64,000 nt of DNA from Gnetum montanum (GCA_015680685.1 MNCI01034224.1:40760-104759); one strand, 5' to 3'. Numbered from the stretch's first letter, positions 23,301-34,326 are shown. Notes: generated by a model from the sequence alone, not told the origin. Program-made: numbers and translations.

Positions 23301-24578
23301 AAATTTTTTTTGTTTTGACTCAGAGGAGAGTGAGACCATCCCAGAGAAGGAGTGAGAGATCCCCCCCGAAGTGCCTCCAAAGGTTAGCGCCTCGTGCACC
23401 GATGGACCTTTTACTTGGATGGAAATGCCAAGTAAAAGGGATTTTGTAGCTGGGGTGGCCGAAGAGGTTGTCGAGCGGATCGAAGGGATCAATCCTGACA
23501 TAGGTATGGATGCATCCAAAGATTTTTACTATGTTAGAGTTTGATGCTCAATTCTGTTTGTTCTAACGTTTGTCTTTTCCCTGTGGACAGGTGCCCAACT
23601 GAGGTGGGATCCATCTGAACCTGTCAATATGGAGAGTTTACCTACACTTTCCCCTGAAGTTGAACAAGTGCCCAGACCTATTTATGAAGAGGTAGCAGAG
23701 GGCTTCGTTCATAATGCCAAAGCGGTATGGACATGTAGGCGCTCCATTGAACAATTGTGGCTCCAAATTCAGGCCAAAGAGAAGGAGAATTCTGAATTGT
23801 CAACGGAACATGACGATTTGAAGGCCCAATATGAGTTCGCCGCTGCTAAATTAAGCAATGATGGCTCTTGGCGGACCTCTGAGGTCACGTATACAAGGTA
23901 TTGGAACCTACTCAATCGCCATGCGGGGCTTATACGGAGACTAGGGGAGCGCAGGGCCCAAATTGATTTGCTGAACACAAAATGCCAAGATTGGAAGGCT
24001 TTCACCTCCAAAGTACGCAAATGGGGGCAAGATGAGAAGAACCACAAACACCAGTACAAGAAGTCGCTAAAAGAAGTGTCTATTGAGAAGCGACAGTTAG
24101 AAATGTTTGTGGAGGGTCTCGGTCTGTGCTCTCCCTTTGACACATTCGCCCAAAACACAATTGTAGAGATGGAATCTCCTAAATGACAGATAACGATAGC
24201 CTCTGGGAGGTGTCAGTGGGCGAATTCCCTTTGAAATGTCCCACCTGGTCAGATGTTGACAAGGGAAAGGCTCTGGCAGATATTGACTTGTGTCTCGATG
24301 GGACGGACTGGGCAAGTATTTCTGAAGAGGAGATCCTGCGGTGACTTGAATTCGGCTTGGGGGGACCTCCTATGGTAAGCGTTTTGTCTTTTTGGATTTA
24401 ATTGATTTGACTAATGTTTGGAATTTTGACATTCGTTCATTTTTTGTTTTGATTATTTCCTCTTTGATCTTTTCAGGATGAAGGTGGGGATGAGACTGGA
24501 GAAGCTGGCCCCAGTGGAGCAGGGGCCTTTGATGCTGGTGGGCCCAGGGAGGACGATCCTCATGCCCCAGACGTTTAG
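20350..24578 (+). pseudogene. Element A antisense gene, eight exons, unknown function
   Basis: I do not recognise this protein. Exons: 20350-20480, 21089-21454, 21543-21811, 21902-22941, 23035-23244, 23324-23503, 23591-24374, 24477-24578. All introns are GT...AG with pyrimidine-rich ends, and the codon phase is continuous at junctions 1 to 6. Predicted length is about 1000 residues. Exon 2 holds VVWSHLGEDVARSIIE and HTLFQNPPG; exon 4 holds AAQKWLQKKSLPSI, VAPSPNVSIAEMIGIV, RGVKVIFELSYQFFANLLG and FAGYIRRLAEFLVVRG; its end is lysine/arginine-rich (VKRIRFKILVKRHDL across junction 4), a possible nuclear signal. Exon 7 is a long coiled coil (about 23700 to 24110); exon 8 is a Gly/Asp/Glu-rich tail. 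The RGVxVxF...LLGVP pattern loosely recalls the plant-transposon-protein family Transposase_32, but this is weak. Decay: TAG in exon 1, TAA in exon 3, TGA in exons 4, 6 and 7, and frameshifts near 22700 and 24180. B, D, E and F carry homologues. Confidence 0.85.
20690..21006 (+). repeat. 36-bp tandem repeat inside intron 1 of the antisense gene
   Basis: Nine units of about 36 bp with core CGCCCAGCGTATACGCCGAG followed by CGTAACTG. All lie within the proposed intron 1 (20481 to 21088). The unit length is a multiple of three, so long ORFs open on both strands; the plus one encodes a 12-residue repeat RTPSVYAERNCF. The palindromic GCGTATACGC core is the one found in the LTR and the leader. Confidence 0.9.
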
Positions 24579-24989
24579 CGTTTTAGCATTTTTTCGTTTT
24601 TTGATTCAAACTTATACTGAAACTGTAACTTGAACATTATGAAATGAACAGAGATGGTTGATTGTATGTAATAACATGCATATATATATATTTTTATTGT
24701 TGATTTTGGGTTTAACATGCCATAGAAATGTAAAATATTTTTGTTTGTTTTCTGTTTCAAATGCAATACAGGAAGCAATTATAAAAGTAGAATGAAAAGC
24801 AAGTACTAGTTTATGGCCATTTCGGGCCCCATGCGTAGTTTAGGGATGTTTTGGATGACGCGGGTAGATTTCTCGGCTAACCGATCATTGCTGATCGTGG
24901 CTAGTTTTATGTCATTGCGGACATGATAGTTTAGTGTCATTTCAGACTTTTTTATAGTTTAACGTCTTTTCAGACTATGAGTGATAGAA
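24579..24989. repeat. Element A spacer with repeat array 1 at convergent gene ends
   Basis: Lies between the stop of the antisense gene (24578) and the stop of gag-pro (24990), which converge. After the plus-strand stop there are T-rich stretches and TTGTATGTAATAA, suitable for polyadenylation. From about 24810 to 24985 diverged repeats AGTTTATGGCC, TAGTTTTATGTCATTGCGGAC, TAGTTTAGTGTCATTTCAGAC and TAGTTTAACGTC occur, the same type as array 3. Confidence 0.6.
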
Positions 24990-27900
24990 TCACTTCAGTA
25001 ATTTTTTGATCTTTTTCATTTTAATGTTAGACGATTTTTCAACCGGTATGATCCGGTATTCAACGTCACCTTCGCTGATTACATTAAACGGCAATTCGGC
25101 CCAGGGGACCTCTGATGGAATGTCTTTTGTGTTAGCATTTTTGGATATTTCAGTGTCCCTAGGGAACTCTATATCAGTTTCTACTCGAGGAGGTGCAGAT
25201 GTTTCTGTTTGAGGAGGTTTTTGTTCCATGTCGGAAGATTTACCGCTTATCGATGGTTGCCGATTTTCGTTATTTTGGCTAGGCTTTTCAAATTCGACTT
25301 TCGAGCCCTGGTCCACGTCCATATGCAATGAGATAATAGGAGTAACTGCTTCGCCACGTATGACGATTTCTCCACCTTCATAAGGCAGATGAATTTCCTG
25401 ATGGATAGGGGAAGAGACAGCTCTCAGTTGGGCTAACTAGGGTCTTCCCAATATCAGGTTGAACCCTGGCATCTCGTCCACTACCAGAAACTTGGTAGAT
25501 GTCGGGAATTGATCTCCCGCTATAAAGTCTAGGGTTATGGAGCCTTTCACCATTACGCGTGACCCACTGAGTGACTTTAAACATGTAGTCGTGGCTGGTT
25601 TAAGTAGTTCGGTAAGCCCTAGCTGCTTGATAATGTGGTACGACACGACGTTTGTCGCAGCTCCATCGTCTACATGGACCCTATGTATTTTAAATCGGTT
25701 TATACAGATTGTTATGAACATGGGAGCTATTGTCACCTCCTTCATTCTTTTATCGACCTTGATGTTGTCGTCATGGAAGTTTAGAGGCTTAGGAGTAGTC
25801 CCATGGGGTGAGAACATCACCGCATGGATGGAGGGTTCGTTTGGAGGTAAATCCTCGCTCACCGGGATTGATGTTAACATGTGCACTAGAGCTTCCCGAT
25901 GCGTTTGAGATGTTAGGACTAAGTGATACAAACTTAGTGAAGTGTTTTTTTATTTTAATGCTTGCGTGACTTGTGTCAAGGCGGTTGCGAAGTTTCCACT
26001 GTTGGGGGTGTTTCTATCGATGCTGATTGGATCCATTGGACCCAACAGTTTTATCTCTCGTCTTGTTGGTTTGTCAGTTTTCGGAGCTGTCGTTTTGGAT
26101 GATTCATGTTTTTCAGATGACTCGCCTTCATTTCCTGTGCTTAGTTGATCGGTAGATGATGACATGGGCATGGAGTTGAGGGGAGTGGGCTTAGGTGGCC
26201 CCAGAGCTAACCTTTGGCACTCATTCTCCATACGTTCACGTGCGAGTCTATCTCTGGGACGCTCTCGCGTGCGGCGTGGAGGGGTCGTTGGTTTTGGCAT
26301 TTTGGTTTGCCCTGGGAGTTTTACCACATATGGGGTTGGACGGGGTGACTCTTGTACTGCTGGATGTGCTTGGTTAGAGGGCTGGACAGGCACCCTAACA
26401 ACGTAAGGCTTAGGTTGGCGTTGTGTTTGTGACACAGAGGCTTGGTAGTCCTGGGGACCTTTGGGTATTCTAATGACAAATGGGGTTGGTTTGGGTGAAG
26501 GTTGGACCTCCGCTGTTGTGGTTGCTGAGGGTACTCAGACCACAAAAGGAATAGGCCGGTTATGCAGAGTTTGTGCATTTAGGGGAGTGACAAGAGGGAC
26601 ACGCACCACATATGGCTTGTCGCGTGTCGTGATGTTAGGTGTTGCCACTGCCGGGGGTATCTGAACGACACACGGCTATTGTGAAGGATGGGACAGCCAG
26701 GGTGCGGGTGTAGACGCAGGGACAGGTGTGTGAACTACAAAAGGTTTGTTGGATGTTGGCTGTGTATATTCGGGAGATATGGTGTTAATGTAAGATGGCT
26801 CAGAATCATCGTCAAGGCAGACTGTACTGATGGTGTATAGCGCCTCTTTAGCATTCAAAGGGTCTTTATAGACCCCCATAGCTTGATTTTCTGGTTGAAT
26901 CGGATTTGCTTCGTCGAAGGTGATTTGGCCTTCATCGATCATTCGTTGTAGGTCCTGCTTCAAGGTGAAACAGTAATCTGTTCCGTGCCCGTTTCGTTGA
27001 TGGTAATCACAAAAGCGATCCATCCTGAAGCCTATAGGTACAGGGGGCTCATCCGGCATTGCTAGGCTTGGGTTCTGAACGAGTTGACAGAACCGATCAT
27101 GTCTCTGGATGGCCGCGGGAGATAACTGTTTATGCTGCATTAAACTGGCCTTCAGGAGCTGGTCAAAAAGCAAGGATGGCTTCATGGGCAGAGGTGTATA
27201 TTGAGAGGGTTCTTTCCTCTCAAAATTGCGTGTGCAGTTCGCTGGATTATGCTGTGACGATGATTCTTGCGCAATCGTTGGAGTTGGTTTGTTGTAATTA
27301 GCAAGGGTTTGCGGCGGCCTAGTTTTTTGTTGTGCCCCTGCTATCGACACTATAGTCGTTTTAGCCTTTTCTTTATCTTTTTTAGCATGTTGATTTTTAA
27401 AGGCTACGTAGGTCGGGTCATTGCTGTTTTGGGCTGCTTCTTCTATGTTTTTAATTTGCTCGAAAGCTTGGTTGAGATTGCGAGCGTTTAGATAGTACAG
27501 CTTGGATTTAAAGAAGTCATTGACGGCTCCTTTCAAAATAGTGAGTAGGTATGTCTGGGAGATTTCCTCGTGCAGCTCATTGAGGGCTGCGCTCCACCTC
27601 TGAATAAATTTCTGGACCGATTCAAGCGGTGTTTGCTTGACCTGCAGGAGGCTATCTAGTGTGGCCTCAGGTTTCAGGTTATATTTGAACCTAGTCACGA
27701 ACTGGTTCAGTAGGTTCTCCAAGGAGGAAACAGAGTTTCTTAGGAGCGCCCTATACCAATCGAGTGCTCTCCCCGAGAGGGACATGGGAAAAACGCGCAG
27801 AATCGCATGGGTCCATGCTTGTAGCAGTGCGCACTCTAACCTGAACATTATTAAATGCGTGTTAGGATCTGTCTCCCCATTATACTTGGTTAGTGTTAGT

Positions 27901-29138
27901 AGGGAGACGCCCTTGGATAGAGTTAAAGGTGGGACGGAAGAGCTGATGGGGTCATCGTTATAGAAGTCTACTACCTTCAACTCCCCGTCAGTGGTTTTCT
28001 TGAGGTGTTTTACCTCGTCAGTTAATTCCTGCATCATTCTTTTGGCATCTGCCCAATCCTGAGCGCTTGGGAGCATGGCGGTTTGGGCTTGTGGCACGTT
28101 GTATGGGTTAGACTGTTGAACGGTGGATTGGAAGGTTGAAAGTTGCGTTGTTAGTGGTTGCGTTTGTGGGAAGTGTACAGTAGATGGCACTAGGGGTAAT
28201 ACATTATAGAGAGGAGGTTGTTGCTACTGTGGTCGTGGCTATGACTGGGGCACATGAGCTGGTGGCAACGTGTGGGGTGGTACATAGTGGTCGGAAATCT
28301 GGTGCGACGTCGTGCCAATCATTGGCCATTGTCCGACCATGTTGTACGAGGAGGCTCCTTGTTGGGTTACGGCAGTGAAAGGGGGTATATGCGTTTGGAC
28401 ATGCGGGATGTAGTGGGAAGATGTGGACATGGGTATAACATGTGGCATTCTCACGGCTTGGGATTAGAATGTCACTCCCACGTTGCTGTGAGGGGGCGGT
28501 GCTTGTGAGGATGAACCTGCAGCTGTAAAAGGGAAGGCATTGGACAAAGGGTTGCCCTGGGGAGGGATCTGGGCTAATGCGGATGTTTCTTGTAACGGTG
28601 CTTGAGTGTGGGTAGAGTTAGGGGGTTGGAGGGGTATGACCTCCCCTGCGTCTGGGTTAAAGATGGGGTTCATGTGGTTATGTGGACTAAGGGTATGGTA
28701 GGAGTCTTCGTGTTCAGATTGGGCAGCGAATTCGTCCTCTTCGTCCCGTTGTGGATCTGCCGTAATTTGGTCTAGCGATTGGCTCCTGTGCAGAAGGAGC
28801 TACGTAAAGAGTTCCGAGAATTGTTCTGGAATGGGGATTACGTCGTATGGGGAAGGGATGAATTCATATCCCCCTCTGTAAAAGATTTCAAATTGCCTTT
28901 TTACCTCCATTTCAGCCCGATCTACTGCCAGGCCTGCTTGCATCTTAATGCAGATGAAGTTATACTCGTCTTGGCTTATAATGTTAGCGGCAGGGTCTCT
29001 CCCTTGCAACCTCAACGACCGACGGGGCCCCATTGTGGATTGCCCTCCCATATGTTGTGTGATAGATTGCTGGGTAGCTGTTGTGTCTGAGATGTTAACG
29101 TTCTGGGTAGTAGCAGCGGTTATGTTTATGGGATTCAT
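24990..29138 (-). pseudogene. Element A gag-protease ORF, nearly intact
   Basis: One reading frame of 1,382 codons, broken only by about eight stops of the kind a single C-to-T or G-to-A change makes (for example at 28799, 28463, 28238, 26675 and the WLAQ site near 25436). Sense order: N-terminal domain (SLRLQGRDPAANIISQDEYN, YEFIPSPYDVIP); a Pro/Gln/His-rich linker; Retrotrans_gag core at 28000 to 27450 (LTKYNGETDPNTHLIMF, ALDWYRALLRNSVSSLEN); the knuckle CDYHQRNGHGTDYC near 27010; seven PYVVRVP-like repeats at 26750 to 26290; a basic segment; aspartic protease at 25931 to 25430 with VHVDDGAATN and GFNLILGRP; a Ser/Lys-rich tail with PFNVISEGD. It packages the RNA and matures the polyprotein. 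The start is the ATG before NPINITAATTQ, 303 bases after the PBS. Confidence 0.9.
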
Positions 29139-29440
29139 GATGATAGACGGTTTGAGTCTGAGAGATTGATGTACTGGATAGCGTAGTGTATGCAACTGGC
29201 GTAGAAAAATCTACAACGTAAGTATGCAGCGTAAACGCTGGCGTAATTGTGCAGCGTAAACGCTGGCGTAAGTGAAGCGTATACACTAGGGTTTATGTGC
29301 AGCGTATACGCTAGGGTTTGTGGCGTAGACGCTAAAGAATCGACAGCGTAGATGCTGAGAGTCGGGGGTTTAAATTGGGCAGCGAAAACGCTGACGAGCG
29401 TAGACGCTGAGGAGCGTGGACTCAAATTGTTTAAGCGAAG
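29139..29440 (-). other. Element A leader with GCGTATACGC palindromes
   Basis: Short 5' untranslated leader between the PBS and gag. It carries at least six imperfect palindromes of the form GCAGCGTATACGCTAGGG or GGCGTAGACGCT between 29187 and 29413. These match the LTR and intron 1 repeats, so the same dyad occurs at three separate places of the element. Confidence 0.7.
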
Positions 29441-29458
29441 GTCCTCCTTCTAGCGCCA
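29441..29458 (-). promoter_or_regulatory. Primer binding site of A (tRNA-Asn type)
   Basis: Five bases after the 5' LTR the sense strand reads TGGCGCTAGAAGGAGG. From memory this complements the 3' end of plant tRNA-Asn(GTT) (CCTCCTTCTAGCGCCA). Placement and the TGG start fit a plus-strand-RNA primer site and fix the orientation of the element. E has a decayed version at 54311. Confidence 0.75.
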
Positions 29459-29463
29459 AAATC

Positions 29464-30570
29464 TGTACCACCTGAAATCGTTGGTCCTCGGCTGAAACGG
29501 GAAACAGAGACCGCGGGATCGCAGGATGAGCACAGATGACCCCACCTTTGCCTGAGGGCGTGCTGGAATGCACGAAGGTAGGGTACCTTGGGTGGTCCGC
29601 ACGTGGATCAGACAAGGATTTCCCCGAGCGCCGTCGAAGCGTTACACGCTGGGTTATGCGTAAACGGAGCGTAAACAGTGAAACAGGCGTAGACAGAGCG
29701 TAAGCGTAAAGGACATAAACAGGGTCGGGTGTAAACAAACATAAATGGTGTAAATAGTGGGCGTATGCGGGCGCAAATGGAGCGTGAACGTAAACAGGCG
29801 TAAACGAAGTGTGGGCCAAATTAACGTAAAACTGTAAAAGAACTTGCAACAAGCGTAAACAGTGGATTACAGAGTTAAAATGTTGTACACCGGTCTAACG
29901 CAGTTGTGTAGGGACACAAGGCGGACGTAAAGCCCCGGTGGATGCAGGGATGCAGCTGGCTGACATGGTAGGCGGAGTGCGGATTGTGCTCGGCGTATAG
30001 GACTTCCAGCGTAAGCGTAAGCGTAAGGGGGTTTCTACAGCGTAATTGCTCTAGGTCTCCCCTAGTAAATTTTTGTCGACCTGGTAAATGCGAAAAACTG
30101 GGCTATTTATAAGGGTAGGGTTACCGGGAAAATTGGACTGGGAGACACGTGGCGTATAGACCGGGCGTTACAATTTAGAAATATGGTATACGCTGGGCGT
30201 ATATGCTACAACAGGCCAGCGTATACGTTGGGCGTATACGCCGGGCGTATACGCTGGGCGTGGACTTGGATAGATGCTGGCGTATACGCTGGGGCGTATA
30301 CGCTGATGGATGCTGGATGCCGACTTGCTTCAATTCTTGCTCCTGTTGCACCTGCTGAGCGTGCGTGAGGCGTGTATGCTGAGCGTCGGGCGTAGACGCT
30401 GGGCGTAGACGCCAGGCGTATACGCTGGCACAACACTTGGTAAAAACTAGGTGTTTCGATTCTCAAAATTGCCCTGTGTGACTTCAAATGTAGCCAAAGT
30501 CGTCTGTGGGTCACGGGGATCTGCTTCTTGTCAGACAAATGCTAAACTCAAAAATTTTTGTGGTGTTTCA
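29464..30570 (-). repeat. Element A right LTR (5' LTR), 1107 bp
   Basis: Same boundaries as the left copy (TGTACCACCTGAAATC to GTGGTGTTTCA). On the sense strand TATAAATA lies at 30111 to 30104. At about 30217 to 30242 it has two extra 13-bp units that explain the 26-bp length difference. It would promote the gag-pro transcript. Confidence 0.95.
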
Positions 30571-30575
30571 CCACT
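30571..30575. repeat. Target site duplication CCACT, right copy
   Basis: Matches 15820 to 15824; the interrupted RNase H reading of element B resumes from here. Confidence 0.95.
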
Positions 30576-32650
30576 CTATCAGAAACATGATGATGGAATA
30601 GAGATCTTAGTGTACTACCTTAGCCATGTATTAGTTGCCCATGAGACCTAATACACTGAGGTGGAGAAGTATTGTCTAGTACTAGTATTTTCATTAAATA
30701 AGTGGAGACACTACCTCTTTAGAAGCTAGGTCAATGTCATTTGCAAAGACAACATACTCAGAGTCATGATGACCAACATCTATGACAGTAGCCATATAGC
30801 CTAATGGAAAGCCATAATAGTAAACTTTTACCATCATTAAATCTCTCAATCCTCAACAAAAGGTCAAGCTATAGCCATACAACTCATTGTTTCGCCCATT
30901 AATGACCAAGCAACAATAGATCTCAAGTTTCCTTATTGACATGTCAACATCTTTAGCCAAGTGCCTGAGGGTTATGAGGTGGTCATGCACTTTGACAGAG
31001 CTTCAACTACTCATGGGGCTAGTGTCCTTGCCATCATAATGTTCCCATTTGATGAAATTTGATCCTTCACCTACCATTTTGGGTTTTCAAGTACCATCAA
31101 CATAGCAAAGTATGAGGGTTTAAATAGGGTGATGATGGTAGCTTATGACCTAGGAATAAAGCACTGAATGGTCAACCAAGTAACTAAGGTTAATGCATGC
31201 AAGGCCAAACATTTACAACCTTATTGTGACTTATGGAAGCACTTGTTACATGAATTTACAAATGTTGATATCCAACACATACCCTAAAATGAGAACACCA
31301 TAGTTGATGCCATTGTAACATTAACCCTCAATGTTATGTCATATGTGTTTAGTAAGTTACCTATCTTGACTATGAACTTTGCTATCCCAATCACATAGAG
31401 CATTGAGGATACCATTGTGGTCATAGTTCATAATGCTCTTGCTAGAGAATGATATGATGATATCAAATTTTAGCTTATGCATGATGAACCTTCACAAGGC
31501 CTAACAATTTCTCAAAAGGACTCTGTATGTAAACAATCCAAATATTATGTCATAGTACATGATAACATACTATGTTGATGGTCCTACAATGACATGTTGT
31601 TAGTATGCTTAGGAAAAGTTGAAGTCAGAATAGTCCTAGAGTAGGTTCATAAGGGTGTTTGTGGGAGACATATAGGACCTAGAGCCATGGTTGCTAAAAT
31701 TAGATCGTTAGGTAATTACTAGTCCTATATGGAAAGTGATTTCCTATAGAAGGTTAAGACCTATGACATGCTAGTGGCATAGTAATCTCATTCATGTACC
31801 ACCAATTGAGTTGCACACTACTCAGATCTATAATCCCTAAGTCTTCCGCAAGGCATTGCTTCATCATCACTACAACCGAATACTTTACTAAGTGAGTTGA
31901 AGCTATTCCCCTAAGAAGGACTACATCTAAATAGGTCTATAGGTTTATTTTAAATAACATAATAGTGCATTTTGGCAAACCCATGACCAAATTCAAAGAT
32001 AATCGACCACAATTTAGTAGCCAAGAAATGAAATATTTTTGTCATAACCTTGGCATTAAGCATTCTTTCTCATTACCTTATTAACCTCAAGCCAATGGAC
32101 AAGTAGAAGCTAGCAACAAGGCCATCATCAACTTGCTCAAGAATATGCTCAAGAAAAAAAAAGCATAAATGGCATGAGAAACTCATCCATGCACTTTAGG
32201 CCTATTGGACAACCTACTGTATGGGAACAAGTGTAATGCCTTATAGCCTAGTTTATGATTCTAAAGCTATTTTACCCCTTGAATTATAGGTTCCCTCACT
32301 CCAAGTAGCCTTTCACAACTTCATTAATCATGAAAAAAGAAAGGAGTTGTAGACTATAGACTTGGACTCAATGGAGGAGTAACGAGTGCAAATGCTTGAG
32401 CACATCAAGCAATGTCAAGAGAGGTAGAAATGGTAGCACCATCATAACTTCACTAAGCATAAGATCAAGGAAGGTAATTTGGTCTTCAAAGCCATTGGCA
32501 AGCATGCAGAGAAATTCTTAGCCAATTAGGAAGTGCCCTTCCTTTTTACCAGAGCCTACGATAATGGAGGATTTAGGATTATAGACTTGGATGGACATGA
32601 GTTGGCCAATGCAATCAATCATTCCTATCGAAAGCCTTATTACATATAGC
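30576..32650 (+). pseudogene. Element B pol2, second part: RNase H, archaeal-type RNase H, integrase
   Basis: Continuation after A. RNase H: LYQKHDDGIEILVYYLSHVL, EVEKYCLVLVFSLNKWRHYLF. From about 30985 a second RNase H of the archaeal type, diagnostic of Tat elements: MHFDRASTTHGASVLAIIM, AKYEGLNRVMMVAYDLGIKH. Integrase: GVCGRHIGPRAMVAKIRSLG (zinc region) near 31660; catalytic-core remnants across frameshifts near 31860 to 32100 (KDNRPQFSSQEMKYF, NLGIKHSFSLPY); then SLVYDSKAILPLELQVPSLQV near 32250 and the C-terminal domain with IKEGNLVFKAIGKHAEKFLAN and AYDNGGFRIIDLDGHELANA. It ends near 32650. Numerous TAG and TGA stops. Confidence 0.88.
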
Positions 32651-33290
32651 CTACAACAACCTTAATGGCCAACATTAAGCAAGCCTTTAAGAATCTTTCA
32701 ATAGCTTGTCTAGGCCTTAAATCAACACCATGGCCTACTGATGCCTTAAACTAGTACCATAGTGTACTATGATCTTAAAATTGACAACATGACCTACCAA
32801 GGCCTTAAACTGGTAACATGGCTTGTATAACCTTAATATAGTAGCATTGGTGACCTAGGTGGCTTGGTTATCATTTTATGTGGCCTATATGCATTGTAAT
32901 GTTTTAACATGGAAGAACACTACACTCCTAGGATCCTTAACATCCAACGTAGAGCATTCAGGTAGCCCAAAACTCTCACAGTTCTCAACTCACTAATAGT
33001 AGCCAACATTATAGATCTAGAGTAGTAGCAAAGGAGGTTCGATAGCATCGTGAGTGGAAAAACATCCAAATCATGAAGTTGATTGCATTGATTTTAAAAA
33101 ACTCTGAACCCCCATCCAAGTGAACTTCTTTTCTCTCCCACAGGAATTTCTTATACACATCCCTCAAACTCATTGTTTATTTTCCCAATAAAGTTTAAAG
33201 TTTCACTCTTGTGTATAATTCATATTTGCTTTTGGTTTTTAGATTTGCATTCTTCTATTTGTGTTGTTCATTTTGCATTTTCCAGGTCCC
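32651..33290 (+). repeat. Element B 3' end: repeat array 3 and partial 3' LTR
   Basis: At 32710 to 32830 a degenerate array of GGCCTTAAACTGGTAACATG-type units follows integrase. From about 32915 to 33290 the sequence aligns with the last third of the E LTR (shared CTCCTAGGATCC, AATAGTAGCCAA, CTCTGAACCCC, ATTTGC). No TGAAACACC start or PPT hairpin is present, so a deletion removed the PPT and the first part of this LTR. Confidence 0.6.
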
Positions 33291-34326
33291 TTGGTGATAT
33301 TTCAAACCATCCAGGATGCCATGAATCCCATTTTTTAGAGGCCTTTGGGATTTTGGATTGAGGCTACTACACTATGACTTTTGATTTTCCAACAATTAAA
33401 TTTTCTCGTTGCAACAATGGGATGTGAAGGTGCCAATATTTTTGTTACAAGTGTAAAGCTCAGAACTACTACCAAGGGTTGCAAAAATGCCAAAGTTCTA
33501 GGAATGCAAAAGTGATGGAACTATTTTATGTTGTTGATGTTGGGTATTTATAAGGTTGGTGTGTCTATTTTTGTGCCTGTACACCACTCCCATGATTGCT
33601 AAAAAATTGATATCAACGTGCAAGTTGCAACAGTCATCTACTTTTAGCGTAGTTATTATTTATAGTAAGTTTAGTATGGAATACAACCACAAAATCCATC
33701 CATCTCCTATAAATAGTAAATGGATTTTTGTGGTCACACTAGCACCATCCTTATTATGCTGGCTTTGATGAACTATGCTAAGGTTTTTAGAAAATGGCAA
33801 AAGTGGTGGAAAATGTGCAAAAAGGTGGAAACCACAAAAATGGTGCAATCTATTAGAAAGTGCCATGCCTGGTGAAGAATGTTATCCACATTGGCCTTTA
33901 AACACTTGAGATGACTATGCTAGCCACTATTAGAGAAATGGAAATTTCAATAGTTCTAACATTGCACTTCCATTGGGCCTTGGTGGTGATGATGTTGGCT
34001 ACTATAGCACCATTGTCTACTGTAGCTACTATGTCTACTATAGATGGCTCTAGCATAGTTGGGGCTATACCCCTAAAAACCCATCAAAATGCCAATTTTA
34101 GCCATTCCCAAGACATTTTTAGCCTTCCCAAGCCTAGATATGAATGGGTGGCACCTTTTTCTACTTGGGAAGAGAGGCAATAACAACTTTTGAAGCATTT
34201 TTTGACCTCAAAATGTTGAAGTATGTAAGAGTTTAGCTCACAGGCTACATATCTCACATTTACAAGGAATCCTTACCTCATGTTGGGAAATGAAGGTTGC
34301 AACATGAATTTTGGTGGTGTTTTACA
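33290..34326 (-). repeat. Minus-oriented LTR, probable solo or remnant
   Basis: Read on the minus strand it starts near 34326 with TGTAAAACACCACC and follows the C LTR for several hundred bases: TGTGAGATATG, AGTTGTTATTGCC, AAAATTGGCATTTTGATGGG. TATAAATA occurs on the minus strand near 33550 (GGTATTTATAAGG on plus) and again near 33710. The far end is approximate and I found no target duplication. The short ORFs inside are not conserved. Confidence 0.55.

Larger units (their letters stand above)
15825..30570 (-). mobile_element. Element A: young Tat-type Ty3/gypsy LTR retrotransposon
   Basis: Complete but internally deleted element of 14,746 bp, inserted in the RNase H region of element B. 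Sense is the minus strand, so the 5' LTR is the right one. Sense order: LTR 30570 to 29464, PBS, leader, gag-pro 29138 to 24990, spacer, antisense gene (plus strand, 20350 to 24578), spacer, pol2 about 19950 to 18499, repeat array, PPT hairpin, LTR 16905 to 15825. CpG and palindromic GCGTATACGC motifs are abundant, unlike the surrounding DNA. RNase H and nearly all of integrase are absent, so it depends on other elements for mobility. In the first ~97 bases of the LTRs I counted 11 differences, all transitions. Confidence 0.93.

Noticed and set aside
26164-28508. Plus-strand ORFs opposite gag-pro of A (26164-26406, 27059-27301, 27637-27963, 28254-28508)
   Set aside because: Shadows of the long minus-strand gag-pro frame.
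33173-33866. Small ORFs suggesting membrane proteins at 33173-33361 and 33556-33866
   Set aside because: They fall in LTR sequence; hydrophobic appearance comes from T-rich DNA.
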